Assembly (NCBI GenBank): GCA_900769355.1 | Contig: CAAGGG010000076.1 | Location: 1 to 18,802, forward strand | Source: Candidatus Gastranaerophilales bacterium | Lineage (GTDB): Bacteria; Cyanobacteriota; Vampirovibrionia; Gastranaerophilales; Gastranaerophilaceae | Direction of reading: 5' to 3' | DNA: 18,802 nucleotides | In this document: positions 7,280 to 14,212 of the stretch, in pieces | How the letters are laid out: every line of letters starts with the position of its first letter | Position numbering within the stretch: the first letter of the stretch is position 1 | Notes under the pieces: generated by a model | Database searches by the model: none | Told to the model about the DNA's origin: nothing | The model's input: only the letters and a program-made list of their open reading frames with translations | Program-made: the position numbers and the translations under genes

Positions 7280-8980
7280 TTAATTGCAATTCAATGCTTT
7301 GTTAATATCTTCACGTGTAAGAATACCTTTGATTTTGTTGTTTTTATCTGTTACAACAAGGCATTTTGCGTTGTTTGAGTGAAGTCTGAAATATGCGATA
7401 TAAAGATTTTCACTCGGTTCAATCGTAATCGGAGATGGATTCATCAACCTGTTTATTTCAATGTTTCCATTCACCCCCTGAAAAATTGCATCTTCAATAT
7501 CAGCTTTTGTAATCAAGCCTAAAAGCTTGTTCCTGTCATTCTTTACAGGGAAAGTTTTATGGTTAAATTCGGATAATTTTTCTTGCGTTTCTTGTAAAGT
7601 CGTTCCATTATTAAAACAAACAACAGTTTTTTGCATAAAATCACGTACAAAAAGTTTGCTCAAATGTTTGGCTTCTGCGGATTTTACCTGATTTACAATC
7701 AAACTTGCATAAATTGGTCTATGGTTAAGTTTTTCGGCAATCAAGTCTGCAATTGCGGCACTTAACATTATTGGTAAAATGTGAGTGTAGCCAGCAGTCA
7801 TTTCAAATACCATTACAACAGCAGTAATTGGAGTTCGCGCAACGGCTGAAAGGAAAGCCCCCATTCCAATCATTGCCATCACAACAACATCAACGTGAAA
7901 ACCGAATATGTTGAATATTGATGCGACAATATAACCTAAAAATGAGCCCAACATTAACATAGGTAAGAAAATTCCACCAACTGCACCTGAACCGAAGCAA
8001 AATGGGGTTACGAAAAATTTGACAGCAAACACTAACAAAACGATTGATAGTGATAATTTGTACTGCAAAAGCAAGTCAACAGACAGGTTTCCGGAGCCCA
8101 ATACGTAAGGAATAAAAATCCCGATTACCCCGATGATAAATCCTGCAATTGCCGGTTTTACCCAGTTTGGGATTTTATTAATTTTTTCAAAAAATTCATT
8201 ATTTTTATATATAACTTTTGCAAAAGCTACGCCTAAAAAGCCCGCAACAATCCCTAAAATTATGCAAACCGCAATCCCTTCAAACGACAAATCGTGAGTG
8301 ATATAAGGGATTGTAAAAGATGGATTGTTACCTAAAAAATGTCTTGCAACCGACGCCGCTGTCACTGTAGCAACCAAGACCGGAAAAAGTAGAGCTGCAG
8401 AAAACTTGTTCGTCAACTCTTCCAGCACAAATACAGTGCCGGCAATAGGTGCATTGAAGGTTGCTCCGATTGCAGAACCGGCACCGGCTGCAACGAGTTT
8501 ACTTTGATCTGTTCCACGCATTTTGAAAAGTTTTCCGACCAAAGCTCCGGCTCCAGCACCGAGTTGGACACTTGGTCCTTCTCGACCCAGTGACAATCCC
8601 GTTCCGATACCGGCAACACCGGCTATGAATTTTACAACTATACTTCGAAGTCTTGTAATATTGCCCATTCGTGCCATTACCATTTTGACAAACGGAATAC
8701 CGCTCCCCTTTGTTTCAGGTGCAAATTTAAAGACTAAGATTCCTGAAATAAGTCCGCCAATTGTCGTTATTATAGGAAAAATCAATAGTTTGTGTAATAT
8801 GTCAAACGGTGCAAGACTGGTTTGAATAAAGCCGAACAATTCGTTTATGCATACTTTGAAAAGAACAACAAGAAGTCCGGAAATTAGTCCAACTAAAATC
8901 GCTTGCAAAACTATTTTGCTTCTTGCTATTTCTTGTAAAAAATATCCGGTATTCTTGAAAATTTTTCTGCTTAATCCCAT
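7280..8980 (-). CDS. ClC-type chloride/proton antiporter with C-terminal CBS pair
   Basis: All ClC pore motifs are present: GSGIP (92-96), GREGPSVQ (132-139) with the gating glutamate E134, and GSGAVGGIFLP (330-340). Two acidic residues, E187/E188 in VFVLEELTNKF, match the internal proton glutamate of E. coli ClcA, so an antiporter is more likely than a passive channel. About 430 residues of membrane domain are followed by two CBS domains (about 445-566), which in other ClCs bind adenine nucleotides or sense energy or ionic state. The length of 566 is normal for CBS-bearing bacterial ClCs. No Shine-Dalgarno is visible before the ATG. A TATAAT on the minus strand (8997-8992) lies only 11 bases ahead of it, so the message may be nearly leaderless. 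It converges with the orphan membrane gene. Confidence 0.93.
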   Translation of the reverse strand: MGLSRKIFKNTGYFLQEIARSKIVLQAILVGLISGLLVVLFKVCINELFGFIQTSLAPFDILHKLLIFPIITTIGGLISGILVFKFAPETKGSGIPFVKMVMARMGNITRLRSIVVKFIAGVAGIGTGLSLGREGPSVQLGAGAGALVGKLFKMRGTDQSKLVAAGAGSAIGATFNAPIAGTVFVLEELTNKFSAALLFPVLVATVTAASVARHFLGNNPSFTIPYITHDLSFEGIAVCIILGIVAGFLGVAFAKVIYKNNEFFEKINKIPNWVKPAIAGFIIGVIGIFIPYVLGSGNLSVDLLLQYKLSLSIVLLVFAVKFFVTPFCFGSGAVGGIFLPMLMLGSFLGYIVASIFNIFGFHVDVVVMAMIGMGAFLSAVARTPITAVVMVFEMTAGYTHILPIMLSAAIADLIAEKLNHRPIYASLIVNQVKSAEAKHLSKLFVRDFMQKTVVCFNNGTTLQETQEKLSEFNHKTFPVKNDRNKLLGLITKADIEDAIFQGVNGNIEINRLMNPSPITIEPSENLYIAYFRLHSNNAKCLVVTDKNNKIKGILTREDINKALNCN

Positions 8981-9054
8981 ACAGAAACTATATTATAAAA
9001 AAGGTGAAATTAACAGATTCTAAAAACAAGAATATACTTTATTTATGTAATAAC

Positions 9055-9801
9055 TTAAAACTTATAAGGGTAGTTGTTCGGGATTTTCCAGTTATTTAGC
9101 TGAAGGATTTTTGCATGACTTAGAGAGCTTTTCCATAAGTCGTCATATTCACCAGTCCAATATTCATAAACATATGGTTCCATTCCCTTATTTTTGAAAT
9201 TTAGATATCTTGCTTCGCCATGCGCAGCTCCATTTGGATAAAAACCGAATAGAAAACAGTTTTTCCCTCGAATTTTATTGTTCATTTCTTTTTCAGAAAG
9301 TATTAATAAGTAATCGTGTCCTATGTATCCCATTGCAATAATCGAACCATTTGGTAAGAATATATTTAAAGATGATTGTGTATTTACAGATGATTGTGAA
9401 TATTCAATCTTGGTGTATTTTAAAACATTTTTGTAGTATTTATCAAAAAAGTCTTGTAAACATTTCTCAGAGTATGCCCCATTACTACAAGAAAAATTTT
9501 GCCACCAAGTATCTTTAGGGCCATTTTCAACTTCTGATTGCGCGATAGCTTGATTCATTACAGAATAAAAATGGGCAACTTTGGTTTCAACCTCTTTTTT
9601 GCGAAAATGTGATACAATACTTGGAATTGTTAGAGCCGCAACAACACCGATAATACCGAGGGTGATGAGGACTTCAGCCAAGGTAAAAGCTGCGCGTTTT
9701 AATGCTGTAGGTCGGATTTGCCAATCCGACAACGAAACTGATTTAGATGCAAAGATGCCAAGAAGTGTAGATGCATGGTCTGTTTTTGTTAAGTTATTCA
9801 T
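9055..9801 (-). CDS. Type IV pilin-like protein 1 (prepilin with repeat-built leader)
   Basis: The prepilin signature ALKRAAFTLAEVLITLGIIG is followed by a hydrophobic helix and a globular domain of about 190 residues with pilin-typical disulfide candidates (FSCSNGAYSEKC). Prepilin peptidase would cut before the F of FTLAE; alanine, not the usual glycine, is at -1. I chose the ATG at 9801 (AAAGGA 7 bases upstream), giving 248 residues; the frame stays open to 9930. Even so the leader is about 46 residues, long for a prepilin, because VSLSDWQIRPTA is encoded by a palindromic repeat (9711-9730). It lies 190 bases downstream of pilin 2, on the same strand, and starts with the same residues MNNLT, so the two 5' ends are probably duplicates. 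Major versus minor pilin or pseudopilin cannot be decided. Confidence 0.85.
   Translation of the reverse strand: MNNLTKTDHASTLLGIFASKSVSLSDWQIRPTALKRAAFTLAEVLITLGIIGVVAALTIPSIVSHFRKKEVETKVAHFYSVMNQAIAQSEVENGPKDTWWQNFSCSNGAYSEKCLQDFFDKYYKNVLKYTKIEYSQSSVNTQSSLNIFLPNGSIIAMGYIGHDYLLILSEKEMNNKIRGKNCFLFGFYPNGAAHGEARYLNFKNKGMEPYVYEYWTGEYDDLWKSSLSHAKILQLNNWKIPNNYPYKF
9711..9730. repeat. Perfect palindrome read in frame in the pilin 1 leader
   Basis: GTCGGATTTGCCAATCCGAC is an 8-bp perfect stem with a 4-base loop, intergenic-repeat in style, yet it lies inside the coding sequence and adds residues LSDWQIR to the leader of pilin 1. Confidence 0.7.
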
Positions 9802-9836
9802 GTGTATTCCTTTCAATTTACTTGTATTACAATAAT

Positions 9837-9953
9837 AAGCTGGATTCTTTCGGCTATAAATTTTCTCATTCGCGTTAAACGTGCCTACGTAGTTGCAGAA
9901 AAGTCTTGCAGACCGCCTAGTTTTCTGCAACCACTCCGCACTCTGCGAATGAG
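9837..9953. repeat. Nested palindromes between the two pilin genes
   Basis: AAGCTGGATTC (9837-9847) also occurs at 10958-10968, in both cases about 35 bases before a pilin ATG. Inside follow CTCATTCGC (9865-9873) with GCGAATGAG (9945-9953), and within that TTGCAGAAAA (9893-9902) with TTTTCTGCAA (9921-9930), both perfect. The gap to pilin 2 therefore holds a nested stem-loop repeat rather than a gene. Confidence 0.65.
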
Positions 9954-9991
9954 CCTCAGAATGACGACTAATAGCTTCTGTTTTGTTAGTT

Positions 9992-10924
9992 TTAAAAGTC
10001 TCTCATCATCTGTTCCATAGATTTACCCCCTTTTTCAACGACATAAGCCATAGGTTTAATTCCTGTCATTCCGTCTGTTTTATTCCCTTTTATAACAAAT
10101 GAGAACAAGTCATATCCCCATTTATTTGGCCCTCTGTGCCCATTTATATCAAAAGTAAATGCTGGAACATTAGCCCATTCATTATATCGAATATATAATA
10201 TTCCGTCCGCAGTTAAAAAAGCAGAATAAACATTTTTAATCTTGCTATCAGAAAACATAGTATTAGGATCTGAGGTATTGTTTGTCCCCATTGATTTCCA
10301 AGCGATGTCGGTACCACGATAGTTATCTGTCAAACATCCGTTTTTCAAGGCTTCTTTTTGGCAAAATTTTACTGTTTTTAAAGTTTTCATAAAATCATTA
10401 TGAAACTTTATACAATCCGAAAAATCCCCATTATAATCGTTAGGAATTGGGCTTCCATCTTTTAATGTATAATGAGTACATGAACCGTATTCATTTCTAT
10501 CAGTACAAATTGCCCCATTTCCATTTGCCTCGTATGGATTTTCTGCCCAATAGTAGCAAGCTAAAGGTGCGCCATTTTGCACTTGTACAAGATTTATTGC
10601 GTTATGCAAAGTTGAATAAGCTTTTCTAAATTGGTTTTTCAAAACCATACTTTGAGCTTTGTTGATGATAGTTGGAAGGGTTAGTGCTGCGACAACACCG
10701 ATAATGCCAAGGGTGATTAAAACTTCCGCCAATGTAAAAGCGGCTCGACGAAACTTGTCGCAGTGGGCTACGTGCGTAAAACTTTCATCAAGAGTAAATG
10801 CGGATTTACGAGATTTGTCGGAGAGGGCTACGTGCGTAGCACCTTCAGCTAAGGTAAATGCGACTTTTGGAAGTGAAACGTGAGAAGTGAAACGTGAAAA
10901 GACCGTTTCGGTTAAATTGTTCAT
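9992..10924 (-). CDS. Type IV pilin-like protein 2 with triplicated FTLxE leader motif
   Basis: The mature part is a standard pilin: AFTLAEVLITLGIIGVVAAL with its helix (62 onward), then a globular domain of about 220 residues with several cysteines. The leader is abnormal. Before the true motif at F63 there are two further motifs, FTLAE (23-27) and FTLDE (43-47), on two 20-residue repeats (22-41, 42-61). Each FTLxE has Ala at -1 and basic residues just before, so all three look like prepilin peptidase sites, but only the third leads into a hydrophobic helix. Residues 10-18 are encoded by part of a GTGAA palindromic element. I chose the ATG at 10924 (AAAGAG upstream, same MNNLT start as pilin 1; 310 residues). 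Open codons continue upstream to the G10 tract at 11084, and the only strong promoter and Shine-Dalgarno lie beyond it (11130). Translation may therefore begin there when the tract length allows. Confidence 0.82.
   Translation of the reverse strand: MNNLTETVFSRFTSHVSLPKVAFTLAEGATHVALSDKSRKSAFTLDESFTHVAHCDKFRRAAFTLAEVLITLGIIGVVAALTLPTIINKAQSMVLKNQFRKAYSTLHNAINLVQVQNGAPLACYYWAENPYEANGNGAICTDRNEYGSCTHYTLKDGSPIPNDYNGDFSDCIKFHNDFMKTLKTVKFCQKEALKNGCLTDNYRGTDIAWKSMGTNNTSDPNTMFSDSKIKNVYSAFLTADGILYIRYNEWANVPAFTFDINGHRGPNKWGYDLFSFVIKGNKTDGMTGIKPMAYVVEKGGKSMEQMMRDF
10742..10861 (-). repeat. Two tandem 60-bp units in the pilin 2 leader
   Basis: Read leftward, unit 1 is 10861-10802 and unit 2 is 10801-10742, each exactly 60 bp. 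They encode AFTLAEGATHVALSDKSRKS and AFTLDESFTHVAHCDKFRRA. The next codons (from 10741) start a third AFTLAE, the authentic motif. The repeat preserves frame and shows drift at DNA and protein level, so it is not an assembly duplication. Confidence 0.85.
10871..10904. repeat. Fragment of a GTGAA element inside pilin 2 coding sequence
   Basis: AGTGAAACGTGAAAAGACC (10886-10904) is identical to 16260-16278, the arm-to-core junction of copy C, and the adjoining GTGAAACGTGAG continues the arm pattern. Here it is translated on the minus strand as FSRFTSHVSL in the pilin leader. Confidence 0.75.
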
Positions 10925-11070
10925 TGTTTCTCTTTGTAATTTAGTTGAATTATTTATAAGCTGGATTCCAGCACTGTCGCTCGGAATGACGATAGATAAC
11001 GATTGTTGCTGTTCAGAATAACAGTTTCGCTTAGCCGCTTCTACAACAGACTTCGCCTCATTTTGTTGCT

Positions 11071-11130
11071 TTAATAAGCTATCGGGGGGGGGGCAATCGC
11101 AACAACTTTTTTTACATCAAATTTTTTCAT
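11071..11130 (-). pseudogene. Short ORF broken at a C10 tract; out of frame by one base with pilin 2
   Basis: The ATG at 11130 has a strong AAGGAG 7 bases upstream and a good promoter (11193-11220). As given it encodes MKKFDVKKVVAIAPPPIAY and stops at 11071. The run of ten C codes for the prolines. Adding one C (or removing two) makes the frame open through DSLLKQQNEAKSVVEAAKR and onward, with no stop for 69 codons, into the ATG of pilin 2 in the same frame; I checked this codon by codon. It is either a homopolymer-switched gene in its off state, a true frameshift, or a homopolymer sequencing error. The joined leader would be far longer than any normal prepilin leader, so a decayed separate gene is also possible. 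Confidence 0.6.
11084..11093. repeat. G10 homopolymer tract
   Basis: Ten consecutive G on the + strand in otherwise AT-rich DNA, flanked by GCTATC and CAATCGC. Poly-G/C runs of this length near the 5' end of surface-protein genes are classic slipped-strand switches in Campylobacter and Helicobacter; here the tract is 13 codons into an ORF ahead of a pilin. Length accuracy depends on the sequencing method. Confidence 0.9.
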
Positions 11131-11192
11131 ATTTTGACTCCTTATTTATATTGTCAGGCAGTATCTGACGACTTCTCTATTCTTATATGCTC

Positions 11193-11220
11193 ATTATAAC
11201 ATATTTTTTCAAACTTTCAA
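11193..11220 (-). promoter_or_regulatory. Strong promoter for the pilin transcription unit
   Basis: On the minus strand TTGAAA (11220-11215) and a perfect TATAAT (11198-11193) are separated by 16 bases. The leader to the ATG at 11130 is about 57 bases and contains GTCAG/CTGAC (11154-11170), a small stem. No comparable promoter is seen between the G10 tract and pilin 2. Confidence 0.7.
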
Positions 11221-11261
11221 CCTGATTTATCCCTCAAACCTACGATTTTTGTCTAAAATGT

Positions 11262-11290
11262 TTGAATTTTTTAACAAAAAGTTGTATAAT
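11262..11290 (+). promoter_or_regulatory. Promoter of the amino-acid symporter gene
   Basis: TTGAAT (11262-11267) and a perfect TATAAT (11285-11290) are 17 bases apart, about 35 bases before the ATG at 11325. It is back to back with the pilin promoter. Confidence 0.75.
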
Positions 11291-11324
11291 TGATGAGTAA
11301 CGATATTTAGAAAGAGGATTATAT

Positions 11325-12647
11325 ATGAAATTACACATGCAAATTCTTATTGCCCTTGGGCTTGGAATTAAGAGAAATTGGCACATTTTCTTTGGAATTA
11401 TTCTCGGTATCGCCGTTGGTATTTTCTTACACGGTCATGAATACCCGCTTGTATCAACGATTTTGACATTTATTGGACAAGTCTTTATTAGGTTAATTCA
11501 AATGGTTGTTATTCCATTGGTTGTTTCTGCGATCATAATCGGGATTACAAGCATTGGTGATAACAAGCAACTCGGCAAATTCGGGACTAAAATGGTTGCA
11601 TATTACGGAATTATCACAACTGCAGCTGTTGCAATCGGCGCAGCCCTTGCTTTAATTTTTAAACCTGGTCTTGGGGCGGCTCATTATATTACTCAAAACG
11701 CAGCAAGTGAAGTTCAGGCATCTGTTGCATCTGCTGTTGCGCAACAACAAGGAAATATCTTAAACATCTTCCTTGGCTTTATCCCAAACAATCCTATGCA
11801 CTCGTTCGCAGCAGGCGATATGGTTCCAATTATTGTGTTCGTCCTACTTTTTGCAATTGCGCTTGCAAAAGTCGGCGATGTAAACCGTCCGATTGTATCG
11901 TTCTTTGAATCTGTTTTTGCGGCGACTATGAAAATTACTGACTGGATTATGTACTTTGCTGCTCCCGGTGTTTTTGCGTTGACAGCAAGTGCTGTTTCAA
12001 GTTTTGGTATTGATATTTTTAACAGTATTTCTAAATATTTATTCGTATTATTCGTTGGATTTATGCTCCAACTTTGTCTGGTTTATCCGCTATTTTTGAG
12101 ATTTTTCTCTAAAGTAAATATCGTTATGTTATATTCCGCAATCGCAGAAGCTATGATGGTTGCGTTCGGAACAGCAAGTTCTTCTGCAACATTACCTTTG
12201 ACAATTGCGTGTTGTGAAAAGCGAGGAATTTCGCATAAAATTTCAAGTTTCGTACTTCCATTAGGTGCAACTTTGAATATGGACGGTACAGCTTTGTTGC
12301 AAACAGTTGCGGTAATTTTCCTTGCACAAGCTTATGGAGTTGCATTGACTCCGTTCTTAATTATTGAAATTGCTCTTCTTGCAATTGTTGCATCTTCAAC
12401 TTGTGCCGGAATTCCTGGAGCTGGCTTGATTACAATTGCTCTAATTCTTAATGGAATGGGATTGAGTCCTGAACAGTTGGTTGCAGGTTTTGCATTCTTA
12501 TTCACAATTGAAAGAATTACAGATATGATGAGAACTTTGGTAAACGTAACATCAGACGCTGTTGTTGTAGCCGCAATTGCTGACAACGAAAACGAAATCA
12601 ACTATGATTTGTTGAATAATCCGGCAGCTTATGAAGATATTGCGTAA
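11325..12647 (+). CDS. Glutamate/aspartate:cation symporter (DAACS family, GltP/GltT type)
   Basis: This 440-residue transporter carries the complete GltPh-like core: the HP1 serine motif ASSSATLP (284-291), NMDGT (318-322) in TM7, the HP2 tip around AGIPGAGLIT (361-370), and TM8 with D400, R403, T404 and N407 in ITDMMRTLVNVTSD. Arg at the 403 position contacts the side-chain carboxylate in GltPh and argues for acidic amino acids over neutral ones; NMDGT is the cation-binding signature. It would import glutamate or aspartate with Na+ or H+ across the inner membrane. Start: ATG with AAAGAGG 7 bases upstream. It is a single-gene unit with its own promoter and an excellent terminator at 12681-12713. 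Family certain; exact substrate and cation inferred. Confidence 0.93.
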   Translation: MKLHMQILIALGLGIKRNWHIFFGIILGIAVGIFLHGHEYPLVSTILTFIGQVFIRLIQMVVIPLVVSAIIIGITSIGDNKQLGKFGTKMVAYYGIITTAAVAIGAALALIFKPGLGAAHYITQNAASEVQASVASAVAQQQGNILNIFLGFIPNNPMHSFAAGDMVPIIVFVLLFAIALAKVGDVNRPIVSFFESVFAATMKITDWIMYFAAPGVFALTASAVSSFGIDIFNSISKYLFVLFVGFMLQLCLVYPLFLRFFSKVNIVMLYSAIAEAMMVAFGTASSSATLPLTIACCEKRGISHKISSFVLPLGATLNMDGTALLQTVAVIFLAQAYGVALTPFLIIEIALLAIVASSTCAGIPGAGLITIALILNGMGLSPEQLVAGFAFLFTIERITDMMRTLVNVTSDAVVVAAIADNENEINYDLLNNPAAYEDIA

Positions 12648-12680
12648 GATACATAAGACGATTTTATAAACTATAGACAA

Positions 12681-12713
12681 AAACAGATGAGAATTATTTC
12701 TCATCTGTTTTTT
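12681..12713 (+). terminator. Rho-independent terminator of the symporter gene
   Basis: AAACAGATGAGAA (12681-12693) pairs perfectly with TTCTCATCTGTTT (12698-12710) around a TTAT loop and runs into T residues. It lies 33 bases after the stop. Confidence 0.92.
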
Positions 12714-12744
12714 ATTATTACTAGAATTGCTGTGATATATCGTT

Positions 12745-12972
12745 ATTCTTGTAAGTATTAAGTAATTCGTTGACAAAATAAGCACATTCTCTCCAAGGGA
12801 GAGAAAGAGGTTGTCAATGAGCTAGAGCGAATGTTACAACCTCAAGAGAGGGGTTGTACAAAATAGGAATCGCTTTACATTGATTTTTAAGTAGGAATGA
12901 ATATCGTTGCCGAGAAACACCCCTCTCCCACAGTTGTAAGACTCGCTAATCGCTCACCAACAACTGTGACCT
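12745..12972. repeat. Head-and-tail intergenic repeat, copy 1
   Basis: This 372-base gap (12648-13019) holds no gene after the terminator. A 36-nt head (12745-12780, ending AAGTAATTCGTTGACAAAATA minus its last bases of variation) is shared at 33 of 36 positions with 18348-18383. Next come the hairpin TTCTCTCC/GGAGAGAA (12787-12805), and GAGGTTGT (12807-12814) with ACAACCTC (12836-12843). The tail CCCTCTCCC (12921-12929) leads into a perfect stem ACAGTTGT/ACAACTGT (12930-12937, 12960-12967). The same blocks in the same order recur at 18348-18726. It has no coding capacity, so it is a non-autonomous element or a structured RNA. Confidence 0.7.
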
Positions 12973-13019
12973 CCACCCTAGGGGAGGTTAGTTTATTAAG
13001 AATGGCGCATGTTGCAATA

Positions 13020-13757
13020 TTACTTTACAAAATAAGTTGCGCTAACGTTTGCAAATACTTTGATGACTCCACTTTCAATTGTTGTTGAAGAGCCGGCAGC
13101 TTCAGAATCCATCATCATTGCTCTGTTTGCCATCAACATTTTGTATTGTGGGCGAGAAGAATTGCTTGTGCTGCAACTTACGTCCATTGAGCGAATTCCT
13201 GAAAGAGTTGTCGGAACTGTCTTTGCAACTGCATTTGCTCTTGCTGATGCTTTTTTCGCGGCAAGTGTCAATAAGTCGTTACATTGTGCCTCATAATTAG
13301 AAACAGAAAAATTTAAACTGTTTACATCTGTCGCCCCTAAGGCAATTGATTTGTCAATCATAGTGCCGATTTTGTCAATTGATTTTGTATGAACTACAAC
13401 GGAATTTGAAACTTGATATTTGTCAAAATTTCTTTTATTTCCAGAGTACGAGTAAATCGGGGTAGCACTGAAATCCGCAGTTTTTATATAATCGCCTTTT
13501 GATGTATCAATCATTGATTTCAATGTTGCAATTACTTGTTCTGAAATTTCTTTGTTTTGTAAAGTCGCTTTTTGCATAGATTTGTTGTCATAAGTTTTTA
13601 CGGCAATAGAAATTTCTGCAACATCAGGAGCAAGTTCTGCATTTGAAGATGTATTTACAGAAATATAACCTCTTTCAATGCTTTCAGAAATCGCTTGTAC
13701 AGTTGCACAACCCAATGCCAAGCTGACAATTGCAGCAGAAATTAAAAACTTTTTCAT
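13020..13757 (-). CDS. SIMPL-domain (DUF541) periplasmic protein
   Basis: This 245-residue protein has an N-terminal signal peptide (about 1-22, ending ATVQA). The body matches the SIMPL pattern: GYISVNTSSNAELAPDVAEI at the start, and YQVSNSVVVHTKSIDKIGTM followed by IALGATDVNSLNFSVSN in the middle. The C-terminal Lys/Ala-rich helix contains KKASARANAVAKTV. Family members (E. coli YggE and relatives) are periplasmic or cell-surface and have been linked to oxidative-stress tolerance; their biochemical function is not settled. A cysteine right at the signal cleavage zone (LGCATVQA) leaves a lipoprotein as a weaker alternative. Its ATG overlaps the stop of the upstream membrane-protein gene by 4 bases (13754-13757), so the two are translationally coupled. 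Confidence 0.85.
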   Translation of the reverse strand: MKKFLISAAIVSLALGCATVQAISESIERGYISVNTSSNAELAPDVAEISIAVKTYDNKSMQKATLQNKEISEQVIATLKSMIDTSKGDYIKTADFSATPIYSYSGNKRNFDKYQVSNSVVVHTKSIDKIGTMIDKSIALGATDVNSLNFSVSNYEAQCNDLLTLAAKKASARANAVAKTVPTTLSGIRSMDVSCSTSNSSRPQYKMLMANRAMMMDSEAAGSSTTIESGVIKVFANVSATYFVK

Positions 13758-14200
13758 ACGTTCTCCTTTTCGGATTTTTCTTCTTCTTTTTTCTCAGTAT
13801 TCTCAACCTTTTCAGTAGGTTTAATTTCATCTAACGGTTTGATTTCCGCTGATTTCATAATCATAGAATTAAGAACTTGCGCCTGTGACTGAACTTTTAC
13901 GCGCTCCATTAGTTTTTGCATATCCTTTTCGCTCAACTGTTGCGGAGCTTTAAGTTCGACGACAAATTTCTTCTTGTCATTAATCAAAAATCCTGTAATT
14001 GCAGTGATAGCCCACAGCATTAGCCCTTGATAAAAGTTAATCAACGGCAACGGCGCAAAATTTGACGCATAATTCCACAATTTCATTGCACAAATAGCAG
14101 GGAAAGCCACAAATCCTGCGGCTAAGCATACGCCGATGAATAACATCATTAAAATTCCTCTTAATCCTGATACTTGAATTACTCTTGCTCGTTTTTTCAT
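13754..14200 (-). CDS. Small two-helix membrane protein, function unknown
   Basis: I do not recognise this 148-residue protein. A basic N-terminus (MKKRARVIQ) is followed by two membrane helices (about 16-38 and 58-74). A cytoplasmic tail follows with a predicted helix (QQLSEKDMQKLMERVKVQSQ) and a highly charged Lys/Glu end (residues 120-148). The positive N-terminus puts both ends in the cytoplasm. It starts 12 bases after the ligA stop and overlaps the SIMPL gene by 4 bases, so the three genes form one operon. The tight coupling to a periplasmic SIMPL protein suggests a joint envelope role, but that is inference. Confidence 0.75.
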   Translation of the reverse strand: MKKRARVIQVSGLRGILMMLFIGVCLAAGFVAFPAICAMKLWNYASNFAPLPLINFYQGLMLWAITAITGFLINDKKKFVVELKAPQQLSEKDMQKLMERVKVQSQAQVLNSMIMKSAEIKPLDEIKPTEKVENTEKKEEEKSEKENV

Positions 14201-14212
14201 ATATTTTTCCTT

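Noticed and set aside
8325..8825. Long open frames opposite the ClC gene and other genes
   Set aside because: They are antisense shadows with low-complexity translations and no start signals, while the opposite strand encodes clear conserved families.
12745..12972. CRISPR array or riboswitch in the repeat-rich gap
   Set aside because: There is no regularly spaced direct repeat. The structured part is not positioned ahead of a same-strand gene start, and it recurs at 18348-18726 beside unrelated genes.
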